Counted from the first letter of the stretch, positions 1 through 7,559 are shown. The stretch is DNA of 8,869 bases from an uncultured Clostridia bacterium (GCA_905235885.1 CAJONM010000079.1:1-8869); one strand, 5' to 3'. Numbers and translations are program-made. Notes: generated by a model not told the origin, from the letters alone.

Positions 1-713
1 ATTCGCCGTTTGAGATATTCGATAAGGCGGCGGCAGAGCCGCAAAGGCTTTTTGTTTTCGCGGCTGTCGGCTTTGAAACGACAACGCCGATATATGCGAT
101 GCTTGTCGATAGAATGGTAAGGGAAAATACAGAGAATATCAAGCTGCTTACCGCCATAAAGACCATGCCGGCGGTGATACGCGCCGTAGCAGACGGCGTG
201 ACGGGATTTATAGCTCCCGGTCATGTCAGTGTGATAACGGGGCATAAACAGTTTGAAGTGCTTGCCAAAGAGCTGAATCTGCCGTTTGTAACGGCAGGCT
301 TCTCCGGCAGCGAGCTTCTGGCGGCTATATACGCGCTTACAAGAGCGGACGGCGCGGTTGCGCATAATATGTATCCATCGGCGGTGACATATGAGGGAAA
401 TACAAAAGCGCGTGATATTGTGAATACATATTTCACGCCATGCGATGCGGCGTGGCGCGGAATGGGCATAATAGAAAATTCGGGAATGCGGCTTCGAGAT
501 GAATACGCAAAATATGATGCAGGCAGCGCTGCGCTTATTGAGGATAAGCTCTATGATCCGGCGTGCAGCTGCGGTCAGGTTATAGCCGGCAGGAAATCAC
601 CGACCGAATGCCCGTTGTTCGGCAGAGTATGCACACCCGACTCACCGCGCGGCGCGTGTATGGTATCAATGGAGGGCGCGTGCTTCCACTATTTTGTAAA
701 TAAGAGGGCTTGA
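1..713 (+). CDS. hypD: HypD, [NiFe] hydrogenase maturation factor (5' truncated by window)
   Basis: HypD is the iron-sulfur scaffold that, with HypC, assembles the Fe(CN)2CO unit of [NiFe] hydrogenases in the cytoplasm. The reading frame is open from base 3, and 236 codons are present. The family is usually about 350-375 residues, so roughly 115-135 N-terminal residues lie outside the window, including the region with the family's N-terminal iron-binding Cys. Visible hallmarks are VGFETTTP near the left edge, APGHVSVITG, the EWRG-like AWRGMGIIENSG, and the C-terminal Cys-rich segment. That segment holds Cys codons at 564, 570, 609, 630, 657 and 681, in the pattern CSCG, ECPLFGRVC and GACMVSMEGAC, which supplies the ligands of the [4Fe-4S] cluster. 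The first ATG in the window (99) is internal, not the start. The stop is 2 bases before the hypE ATG, so the two genes are almost certainly translated from one message. Identification is secure. Confidence 0.96.
   Translation, partial: SPFEIFDKAAAEPQRLFVFAAVGFETTTPIYAMLVDRMVRENTENIKLLTAIKTMPAVIRAVADGVTGFIAPGHVSVITGHKQFEVLAKELNLPFVTAGFSGSELLAAIYALTRADGAVAHNMYPSAVTYEGNTKARDIVNTYFTPCDAAWRGMGIIENSGMRLRDEYAKYDAGSAALIEDKLYDPACSCGQVIAGRKSPTECPLFGRVCTPDSPRGACMVSMEGACFHYFVNKRA
703..708 (+). promoter_or_regulatory. Shine-Dalgarno site of hypE
   Basis: AGAGGG lies inside the last codons of hypD and ends 7 bases before ATG 716. This spacing selects ATG 716. The TTG at 710 is in the same frame but only 1 base from the site, and ATG 725 would cut into the conserved N-terminus. 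Confidence 0.75.
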
Positions 714-715
714 AT

Positions 716-1696
716 ATGAAGATCACAATGGCGCATGGTAGCGGCGGAAGAGCGACGGCGGAGCTTATAGACTCCATTTTCAAAAAGGCAGGCGGTAATC
801 CGATCCTCGATATGATGGAGGACAGCGCGGTAGTTGACGGCTGCGGCAAAATCGCGGTCACCACCGACAGCTTTGTTGTAACGCCGCTTATGTTTCGCGG
901 CGGCGATATAGGGCGGCTTGCCGTATGCGGAACGGTAAACGATCTGCTTGCGCGAGGCGCGACGCCTAAGTATATAACGACGGCATATATCATTGAGGAA
1001 GGTGCCGATACGGAGCTTTTGGATATGATAGCGCAGTCGGCGGCGCGGACGGCGAAAGAAGCCGGCGTTACGATCATAGCAGGAGATACGAAGGTAATAG
1101 AAGGCAGCGGCGGAATATATATAAACACAACGGGCGTTGGCTTTCTGGACGGCAATACGGATATAAAAAGCAGTAACTGCCGAGTCGGGGACAAGCTGAT
1201 ACTTTCCGGCACATTGGGCGATCATCATGCGGCGATCCTAAGCGAGCGCATGGATATACAAAACGATATAAAAAGCGACTGCGCTCCGCTGGGTGGGATG
1301 GTATCGGAGATGATGTCGGCAGGAGTGAAAATTCGGGCAATGCGCGATGTAACGCGAGGCGGTTTGGGTACTGTTTTAAACGAGCTGTGCCGCGCATCGG
1401 CATGCGGATTTGAGCTGCAAGAGGACGATATTCCCGTATCGGCGGCGGTAAGTGCGTTTTCCAAGATACTGGGTCTTAATATAATGCATATGGGAAACGA
1501 GGGAAAGCTGATAGCGGTCGTTGTGCCGGAGGATGCGGAGCGTGCATTGCAGCTTATAAAAAGCAGTAAATACGGAGAAAACGCGGCGATCATAGGCACC
1601 GTTACCGATTCGGGACAGGTTGAGGTAATGACAGCCATCGGCGGCAGACGAATAGTTACCGAGCTTTACGGCGAGGGCTTGCCGCGTATTTGCTGA
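716..1696 (+). CDS. hypE: HypE, hydrogenase maturation carbamoyl dehydratase
   Basis: HypE dehydrates the carbamoyl group that HypF places on its C-terminal cysteine. The ATP-dependent reaction gives a thiocyanate whose cyanide is passed to iron on HypC-HypD. It belongs to the PurM/SelD (AIR synthase-like) ATPase family. The protein is 326 residues, normal for the family, and starts MKITMAHGSGG, the expected HypE N-terminus. The nucleotide-binding half has MMEDSAVVDG (about residues 33-42), TTDSFVVTPL (49-58), GGDIGRLAVCGTVNDLLARGA (62-82) and GDTKV (123-127). The C-terminal half has MRDVTRGGLGTVLNE (209-223). It ends in PRIC, so the catalytic C-terminal Cys (326) is present and is the last residue. 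The gene sits directly behind hypD and is followed by the CotH-like gene with no terminator visible between them. HypF, HypC, HypA and HypB are not in the window and are presumably upstream or elsewhere. No defect is seen. Confidence 0.97.
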   Translation: MKITMAHGSGGRATAELIDSIFKKAGGNPILDMMEDSAVVDGCGKIAVTTDSFVVTPLMFRGGDIGRLAVCGTVNDLLARGATPKYITTAYIIEEGADTELLDMIAQSAARTAKEAGVTIIAGDTKVIEGSGGIYINTTGVGFLDGNTDIKSSNCRVGDKLILSGTLGDHHAAILSERMDIQNDIKSDCAPLGGMVSEMMSAGVKIRAMRDVTRGGLGTVLNELCRASACGFELQEDDIPVSAAVSAFSKILGLNIMHMGNEGKLIAVVVPEDAERALQLIKSSKYGENAAIIGTVTDSGQVEVMTAIGGRRIVTELYGEGLPRIC

Positions 1697-1710
1697 ATTA
1701 TGATATACGA

Positions 1711-1717
1711 AAGGGGA
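1711..1717 (+). promoter_or_regulatory. Shine-Dalgarno site fixing a TTG start for the CotH-like gene
   Basis: AAGGGGA ends 8 bases before TTG 1726. This strong site at ideal spacing argues for TTG as initiator, because no in-frame ATG lies near it. The in-frame ATG at 1756 lacks such a site and would remove the basic start of the signal peptide. Confidence 0.7.
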
Positions 1718-1725
1718 AATGCGGC

Positions 1726-3105
1726 TTGAACAGCCATATAAATAGATTTGTATGTATGATAGTATGCGTAGCGTCTGTAGCATCGTCAACGGCGGCATTT
1801 GCCTACGGTGAAAAGAGGGCTTTTTATTCGCCGATGTGTGAATATACATTCAGCCAACGATATTCGAGATGGGACTTTATGGGCTGGCTGATGAATAAAA
1901 AGGCGATGGGTGCTTTTTTTAATCAGCACGCCATAACAGATTATGCCGAGCTGCCCGTAGTATCGCTCAGTGGCGATTTTACAGGTATGGACAAGGAAAA
2001 CAAAAAGGCTGTCCGTTTTACATATAGATACAAGGGGCAAAGCATATCCGGATACAGTCTTACATCGTGGCAGGGAAATTCATCATTGGAATATGAGAAG
2101 AAGAGCTATGCCGTAACGCTGTATAAGGACAAGGATCTGCGCGGCAAGCTCAAGATAGGCTTTGGGAACTGGGAAAAGGACGAGCATTATGTCTTGAAGG
2201 CTAATTGGGTCGATTTCTCGGCGGCGAGAAATATCGTGTCGGGAAGACTGTACGGCCGTATGCCGAACGCGTTGGCGGCGAACAGTATGTCCGGCGTTCA
2301 GGACGGTTTTCCCGTAAATTTATATATAAACGGCGTAAGCAAGGGACTGTATACGATAGTCCAACCGAAAAAAAAGACGATGTTCGGACTTAAAAACAAG
2401 GACGAAAAAAAAGGTGCGCGGCTGTATGCGGCAGAGGAAAAGTCAGGCTCGGCGATATTTGAAAATAGCTCCGAAGCGGACGAGTTCTGGGAGCTGAAAT
2501 TCCCGTCCGACAAAGCGGATAAGACTTCGCTCAACCGACTTACAAAATTTATAAGCACCTGTACATACAATGAGTTCAAGGATCATATAGAGGAATATAT
2601 GGATCTTGACAGCCTACTCAATTATATGGTCCTGTCATTTATCACGCTCAATGCCGACGGCTGGCGCAAGAACTATAACATAGTCACCTATGACGGAAAA
2701 ATATGGTATATAAGGCCGTATGATCTGGACTGCACATTCGGAATTAGCAGCGTTGACGGATTTGACGGCGAGCTGTATCTTGATACAATGAGCGATTGGG
2801 TCAATACGACGCGCCTGTGGTATTATGTAAAGGTATGCTTCCCTCGCGAAATATATGACCGCTATCTTGAGGTGCGCTATAATCAGCTCAATGAGAAGGT
2901 CGTAATCGACGCGTTCATCGATTATATGAACAGTGTCGGTGCCGATAATTACAAGCTTGACAATTCCGTTTGGCATCGTCATAATTCCCAGCGAGAGGAG
3001 CTCAGCCGCATATACGATTTTGTGTATAAGCGATACGATTTTCTGGACGGGTATATGAAGTATGAGTATGATCACCCATGCTGGATCGAAGCAGTTTCGG
3101 AATAA
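1726..3105 (+). CDS. Secreted CotH-family protein kinase-like protein
   Basis: CotH proteins are atypical kinases; the Bacillus spore-coat member phosphorylates coat proteins such as CotB and CotG. From TTG 1726 the protein has 459 residues. It starts with a signal peptide: basic residues in MNSHINR, a hydrophobic run to about residue 25, and a likely cut after AFA (residue 26). There is no lipobox, so it should be released or loosely wall-associated. CotH hallmarks follow: WQGNSSLEYEKKSYAVTLY (about 115-133), matching the RGNSS...KK.Y segment with a candidate ATP-contacting Lys; VNLYINGVSKGLYTIVQP (197-214), matching the INGxxxGLY motif; LNADGWRKNYN (308-318); and YDLDCTFG (332-339). The acidic residues Asp311 and Asp333/Asp335 fit the conserved metal and catalytic Asp pair. 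No dockerin, repeat or C-terminal anchor is visible. It probably shares the hypDE transcript, but a role in hydrogenase assembly is unlikely for an exported protein. The target is unknown; a spore-coat or extracellular-protein role is inference. Confidence 0.85.
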   Translation: MNSHINRFVCMIVCVASVASSTAAFAYGEKRAFYSPMCEYTFSQRYSRWDFMGWLMNKKAMGAFFNQHAITDYAELPVVSLSGDFTGMDKENKKAVRFTYRYKGQSISGYSLTSWQGNSSLEYEKKSYAVTLYKDKDLRGKLKIGFGNWEKDEHYVLKANWVDFSAARNIVSGRLYGRMPNALAANSMSGVQDGFPVNLYINGVSKGLYTIVQPKKKTMFGLKNKDEKKGARLYAAEEKSGSAIFENSSEADEFWELKFPSDKADKTSLNRLTKFISTCTYNEFKDHIEEYMDLDSLLNYMVLSFITLNADGWRKNYNIVTYDGKIWYIRPYDLDCTFGISSVDGFDGELYLDTMSDWVNTTRLWYYVKVCFPREIYDRYLEVRYNQLNEKVVIDAFIDYMNSVGADNYKLDNSVWHRHNSQREELSRIYDFVYKRYDFLDGYMKYEYDHPCWIEAVSE

Positions 3106-3122
3106 AATAAGCGTCGCATCTT

Positions 3123-3168
3123 GCGGCAATATAAAAAAGGAGCTGTCGCTCCTTTTTTATATTGCCGC
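3123..3168. terminator. Bidirectional intrinsic terminator between converging genes
   Basis: A perfect 21-bp inverted repeat (arms 3123-3143 and 3148-3168) surrounds the 4-base loop TGTC. The core is AAAAAAGGAGC-loop-GCTCCTTTTTT, so the GC-rich stem tip is followed by a six-T run whichever strand is read. It can therefore end the hyp-CotH transcript on the plus strand and the giant activase transcript on the minus strand. The right arm overlaps the last three codons and the TAA stop (3157-3159) of the minus-strand gene, so the coding sequence forms part of the hairpin. Confidence 0.9.
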
Positions 3169-6100
3169 CTTTTCCGTTGATTTAAGCTTTTTGTGATGAT
3201 TTGTGATCAAAAGATCCGTATGTCCCTGTTCCTTTTTTATGTTCTCAAAGGCTACCGCCATCATCAGCTTTATTCTGTTGAGCTGATTGACCTCAGACGC
3301 GCCCGGATCGTAATCTATGGCAACTATATTTGACTGAGGATATTGGCGGCGAAGCTCTTTTATCATGCCTTTTCCCGTAACATGGTTGGGCAGGCACGCA
3401 AATGGCTGAACGCATACTATGTTCGGCACGCCCGAATCTATAAGCTCTATCATCTCGCCTGTCAGGAACCAGCCCTCGCCGGTGCAGTGACCGAGCTGGA
3501 GAACGCTTTTGGCATTTTCCGCGATCTCAGCGATATGCTCCGGTGCGCGCGACGCAAATTTCGGGTTTTCCTTCATACGCTTCTGCGCGTGCTTTCTGTA
3601 GCTTTCAACGCCCCATATGGCAAGATTGCAAAGACGCGCCGTTGATGCCTTCATACCGAGATTGTCGCGCTTGAAATTGTTGTTGTACAGGCAATACAGG
3701 AAGAAATCGGCAAGCCCCGGCATTACCGCTTCTCCGCCCTCCGCTTCAATTACTCCGACAACATCGTTGTTGGCATCGGGATGGAACTTTACAAGTATTT
3801 CACCCACAACGCCGACCTTCGGTTTTTTGACCGTTTCATCTATCGGTATCGCGTCAAAGTCGTCAATTATCTGATCTATAACCGCTTTCAGCTTCAGGTT
3901 CTTGGCGTTCTTATTTACAATATCGTTATAAAGCTGTCTCTGCCATTTGTTATATACCTCATTCGTTTCGCCCTCGTTTATCTCATACGGGCGAATGCGC
4001 TGTGATACAGACAGCAGAAGATCTCCCCATGTGCAGGCTTTCAGAAGTCCGTCAACGAGCTTGGGCGTGATCTTAAAGCCCGGATTGCCTTCAAGTCCCG
4101 ACACATTAAGCGATATTACCGGCACCTGACTGTAACCGGCTTCCTTGAGCGCTTTTCTCAGGAACGCTATGTAGTTTGTTGCGCGGCATCCGCCGCCGGT
4201 CTGAGTTATCATCACCGATGTTTTTGTCGGATCGCAAAGACCGCTTTCAAACGCGTTTACGAGCTGCCCCGTTACCATGATCGACGGGTAGCATGCGTCG
4301 TTGTTTACGCTTTTGAGTCCTGCCTCGATATCCGCCGCGGTCGCGTGCTCAAGCACCATCGCATTATAGCCGCATGAACGCAGCACCGCCTCAAACAAGC
4401 CGAAATGCGTCGGACTCATCTGTGGGAAAATGATAGTGTGATTTTTCCGCTCTTTTCCGGTGAATTTAACTCTGTTTATCGTATAGTCCTCGATTTTCCG
4501 TGGTACGAAATCGTTGTCGGCGCGTTCCTTTACGGCCGCTTTGAGCGACCGCACTCTTATTCTTGCCGTTCCGAGGTTTGAGACCTCGTCTATCTTCAGC
4601 GTTGTGTATATTTTCTCATGTGAACGGAGGATCTCCATTACCTGATCCGTTGTTACCGCGTCAAGACCGCAGCCGAATGAATTGAGCTGGATCAGATCGA
4701 GACGGTCGTTTTTTATTACCTCCGACGCCGATTCGTAAAGCCTTGTATGGTACGCCCATTGGTCAACGACGCGTATATCGCGCTCGAGGTGACCGAGATG
4801 TGCGATGCTGTCCTCTGTAAGAACGGCAAAGCCGAGCGAATTTATCATGTCGGGTATACCGTGATTGATCTCCGGATCTATATGATACGGTCTGCCGGCA
4901 AGCACGATGCCGCGTTTGTTATTGTCCTCAAGCCATTTTATGACCTTTTCTCCGTTGCGGCGTACATCAGTCTTATAGCAGGCAAGCTCATCAAATGCCT
5001 TTTCGGCAGCACTCGATACTTCTTTAAACGATATATCGTAATACGGGCTGAGCGCCTTCATCATCTGCCGCTTGAACGACGGCTTATCCGCGAGGTTTAT
5101 AAACGGATAGAGGAAATTTATATCCGCGCTCCTTAAAATATCCATATTGTTATAGATGACCTCCGGATATGATGTCACCATAGGACAGTTAAAGTGATTT
5201 CCGGCTGCGCTGTATTCTATCTGCTCATAAGGGATGCACGGATAGAATATAGTTTTATAGCCCTTGTCTACCAGATCCTTTATATGACCATGCACCAGCT
5301 TTGCCGGATAGCATGCGCTCTCGGACGGGATCGAGTCGATGCCCTTCTCATAGAGTTTATGTGTGCTGCGTCCCGACAGCTTTACGGAAAATCCCAGCTC
5401 TGTAAAGAATGTGAACCAGAGCGGATAGTTTTCGTACATATTCAGAACACGCGGCAATGCGATAACACCGCGCGGCGCGTCATCGGCGTTTAATGAGCGG
5501 TATCTGAACGCACGCTTGTATTTGTAATCATATAAGTTAGGTATTGCGCTGTCCTTCTTTTCCTGACCGGCGCCGCGCTCACAGCGGTTGCCGGAAACAA
5601 AGCTGCTCCCGTCGCCGAAATCGGTAACTGTAAGCTGACAGTGGTTATTGCATTTGGGGCAGCGCGTGAGTGTGGTCTTAAATGTAAACGAATCAAGCTC
5701 GTCTGCCGTTAATATATCGCATTCACCGCCATGCCAGCGTTCCTTTGCAATGAGCGCCGAGCCGAATGCGCCCATAATACCGGCGATGTCGGGACGAATG
5801 ACATTCTTTTCGGTCAGAAGCTCAAAGCAGCGCAGTATCGCATCATTATTGAATGTGCCGCCCTGAACGACTATCTTATCGCCCATTAGAGACGGATCAC
5901 GCAGCTTTATTACCTTGTACAGTGCGTTCCTTACGACCGAATACGATAATCCGGCGGATATATCGCCGACCGATGCGCCTTCCTTTTGCGCCTGCTTAAC
6001 GCGCGAGTTCATAAACACTGTGCAGCGCGTACCGAGATCAACGGGGTTATCGGCAGAGAGAGCCTCCTTTGAGAATGAGATCGTATCCATACCAAGCCCC

Positions 6101-7470
6101 TCGGCGAATGTCTGTATGAACGAGCCGCAGCCGGACGAGCACGCTTCGTTTAGCATGATCGAGTCGATAACGCCGTCCTTTATTTTCATACACTTCATAT
6201 CCTGACCGCCGATGTCGATGATAAAATCAACGCCGGGGGAGAAATGATTTGCCGCTTTATAGTGTGCGATCGTTTCTATTTCGCCCTCATCTATTCGCAG
6301 CGCCGTTTTCAGCAGCAGCTCACCGTAGCCGGTAGTGCAGCCGTTCGCTATGTACGCGCCATTGGGCAGCTTGGAATAGAGATCCTTCAGGATATTTATT
6401 CCCCGCGTTATCGGGCTGCCTTCATTCTTGCCGTAAAATTCGTATATTATCTCGTTATTTTCATTTATTACGGCGCATTTTATAGTCGTTGAACCGACAT
6501 CAAGCCCTAAAAATACAGGACCTCGAGCAGCCGAAATATTGCCGCGCCGCGCCTTGTCCAGCGCGTGGCGCTCGTCAAATTCGGACTTGTCATCGGGCGT
6601 GTCAAACAGCTTCGGCATACGCGTTATTTCCGCGTCTACGCCGCCGGCATGCCTGAGATCGTCGGTAAGCTTATCGAGAGTATATACCGGCGATCTGTCA
6701 TCATACATGAGCGCCGCTCCTATCGCTACGAAAACCTGCGCGTTTTCGGGCGTTGAAAATGACTTTGCATTGTCTTTGAGAGTATCCTCAAACTGCCGCC
6801 TCAGCTGTGGAAGAAAATGCAGCGGACCGCCAAGAAAGACGATATTTCCCCGTATTGGTCTGCCTTGTGCAAGACCTGATATTGTCTGGGTAACGACTGC
6901 CTGCAATATCGATGCCGCAACATCCTCGCGCGCCGCGCCCTCATTTAAAAGCGGCTGCACATCAGATTTTGCAAACACGCCGCAGCGCGCCGCGATCGGA
7001 TATATCGTCGTATGCTTTGACGCAAGGTCGCTAAGTCCGCCGGCGTCCGTTTTGAGCAGTATGCTCATCTGGTCGATAAACGAGCCTGTGCCGCCGGCGC
7101 AGGTGCCGTTCATACGCTGCTCAAGTCCGCCTGAGAGATAGAGTATTTTCGCGTCCTCGCCGCCAAGCTCTATCACCGCATCGGTATCGGGCAAAAACGC
7201 CTCTATCGCCGCCTTGTTCGCAATTACCTCCTGCACGAACGGCAGATCAAGCATTTTAGACAGCAAAAGACCGCCGGAGCCGGTGATGACTACAGAAAAC
7301 GGCTTGTCCGATACGATGTCGGACACCTCGCCAAACAATGATAGAACCGTATTTTTTATATCCGAATAGTGTCGCCTGTATTCTGAGTATATGATTTTCT
7401 TATCCTCGTCCAATACGACCACCTTGACGGTTGTTGAACCGACATCAATGCCCATATGAAGCTTACACAT
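3157..7470 (-). CDS. Giant acyl-CoA dehydratase activase-related protein: two HgdC-like ATPase domains fused to two HgdB/DUF2229-like modules
   Basis: By family this is an ATP-driven electron-transfer protein related to 2-hydroxyacyl-CoA dehydratase activators and benzoyl-CoA reductase ATPases. Its 1437 residues fall in order. ATPase 1 (about 5-255) has GIDVGSTTVK, ITGSGG, ELGGEDAKI, Cys124 in NGTCAGGTGSF and Cys163 in AARCGVF. ATPase 2 (about 318-578) has GLDVGSTTIK, IDIGGQDMK, Cys444 in NEACSSGCGSF and Cys483 in GTRCTVF. A Cys-rich linker (604-630) has CPKCNNHC and a fourth Cys at 630. HgdB-like module 1 (about 665-985) has ESACYPAKLVHGH, FYPC, AGRPYHIDPEINHGI and NSFGCGLDAV. HgdB-like module 2 (about 1012-1412) has NDACYPSIMVTGQ, TGGGCRATNY, GHCTGEG, FACLPNHVTGKG and IDYDPGASE. 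The start is ATG 7470, with GGGAGG (7479-7484) 8 bases upstream. It is cytoplasmic: no signal peptide or membrane segment. The gene stands alone between its own promoter and a terminator, with no CoA-transferase or separate dehydratase subunit nearby. Family and domain layout are secure; the reaction and substrate are unknown. Confidence 0.93.
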   Translation of the reverse strand: MCKLHMGIDVGSTTVKVVVLDEDKKIIYSEYRRHYSDIKNTVLSLFGEVSDIVSDKPFSVVITGSGGLLLSKMLDLPFVQEVIANKAAIEAFLPDTDAVIELGGEDAKILYLSGGLEQRMNGTCAGGTGSFIDQMSILLKTDAGGLSDLASKHTTIYPIAARCGVFAKSDVQPLLNEGAAREDVAASILQAVVTQTISGLAQGRPIRGNIVFLGGPLHFLPQLRRQFEDTLKDNAKSFSTPENAQVFVAIGAALMYDDRSPVYTLDKLTDDLRHAGGVDAEITRMPKLFDTPDDKSEFDERHALDKARRGNISAARGPVFLGLDVGSTTIKCAVINENNEIIYEFYGKNEGSPITRGINILKDLYSKLPNGAYIANGCTTGYGELLLKTALRIDEGEIETIAHYKAANHFSPGVDFIIDIGGQDMKCMKIKDGVIDSIMLNEACSSGCGSFIQTFAEGLGMDTISFSKEALSADNPVDLGTRCTVFMNSRVKQAQKEGASVGDISAGLSYSVVRNALYKVIKLRDPSLMGDKIVVQGGTFNNDAILRCFELLTEKNVIRPDIAGIMGAFGSALIAKERWHGGECDILTADELDSFTFKTTLTRCPKCNNHCQLTVTDFGDGSSFVSGNRCERGAGQEKKDSAIPNLYDYKYKRAFRYRSLNADDAPRGVIALPRVLNMYENYPLWFTFFTELGFSVKLSGRSTHKLYEKGIDSIPSESACYPAKLVHGHIKDLVDKGYKTIFYPCIPYEQIEYSAAGNHFNCPMVTSYPEVIYNNMDILRSADINFLYPFINLADKPSFKRQMMKALSPYYDISFKEVSSAAEKAFDELACYKTDVRRNGEKVIKWLEDNNKRGIVLAGRPYHIDPEINHGIPDMINSLGFAVLTEDSIAHLGHLERDIRVVDQWAYHTRLYESASEVIKNDRLDLIQLNSFGCGLDAVTTDQVMEILRSHEKIYTTLKIDEVSNLGTARIRVRSLKAAVKERADNDFVPRKIEDYTINRVKFTGKERKNHTIIFPQMSPTHFGLFEAVLRSCGYNAMVLEHATAADIEAGLKSVNNDACYPSIMVTGQLVNAFESGLCDPTKTSVMITQTGGGCRATNYIAFLRKALKEAGYSQVPVISLNVSGLEGNPGFKITPKLVDGLLKACTWGDLLLSVSQRIRPYEINEGETNEVYNKWQRQLYNDIVNKNAKNLKLKAVIDQIIDDFDAIPIDETVKKPKVGVVGEILVKFHPDANNDVVGVIEAEGGEAVMPGLADFFLYCLYNNNFKRDNLGMKASTARLCNLAIWGVESYRKHAQKRMKENPKFASRAPEHIAEIAENAKSVLQLGHCTGEGWFLTGEMIELIDSGVPNIVCVQPFACLPNHVTGKGMIKELRRQYPQSNIVAIDYDPGASEVNQLNRIKLMMAVAFENIKKEQGHTDLLITNHHKKLKSTEKAAI

Positions 7471-7478
7471 ACCTGCAA

Positions 7479-7484
7479 CCTCCC
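7479..7484 (-). promoter_or_regulatory. Shine-Dalgarno site of the giant activase gene
   Basis: On the minus strand GGGAGG lies 8 bases before ATG 7470. This supports the first Met over Met6 (MGIDVG), which would also leave a complete first ATPase motif. Confidence 0.8.
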
Positions 7485-7559
7485 TGTATTATGTAAATGC
7501 TGTGTTTGTACCAATCTATTCGTTATACTTGTAAACAAGAACACCTTTATACATCATAT

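Noticed and set aside
580..1228. Overlapping antisense open frames of about 180-210 codons opposite the end of hypD and hypE
   Set aside because: They lie opposite strongly conserved HypD/HypE motifs, have no family-like features, and reflect codon bias of the true genes.
1679..1709. Possible promoter TTGCCG with TATACG or TATGAT just before the CotH-like gene
   Set aside because: Spacers are 19 or 14 bases and both boxes are poor; co-transcription from upstream is simpler.
1690..1725. TTG 1690 as start of the CotH-like gene, overlapping hypE
   Set aside because: It has no ribosome site at proper distance and would put extra residues before a clean signal peptide; TTG 1726 has a strong site.
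1700..1729. Nine-codon mini-frame (ATG 1700 to TGA 1727) whose stop overlaps the TTG start of the CotH-like gene
   Set aside because: It could couple translation, but there is no ribosome site before it and such short frames are common by chance.
6539..7141. A 200-codon plus-strand open frame within the giant activase gene
   Set aside because: It is antisense to the conserved first ATPase domain and has a Ser/Arg/Ala-rich composition without motifs; other plus-strand frames in 3343-6756 are the same kind of shadow.
3157..7470. Reading the giant gene as a classical 2-hydroxyglutaryl-CoA dehydratase
   Set aside because: The modules are of the DUF2229/HgdB-like type, and no CoA-transferase or HgdA/HgdB gene is adjacent, so a substrate name is not supported.
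7528..7539. Small inverted repeat CTTGTAAACAAG in the activase leader
   Set aside because: Only 5-base arms with a 2-base centre, which occurs often in AT-rich DNA; no known operator recognised.
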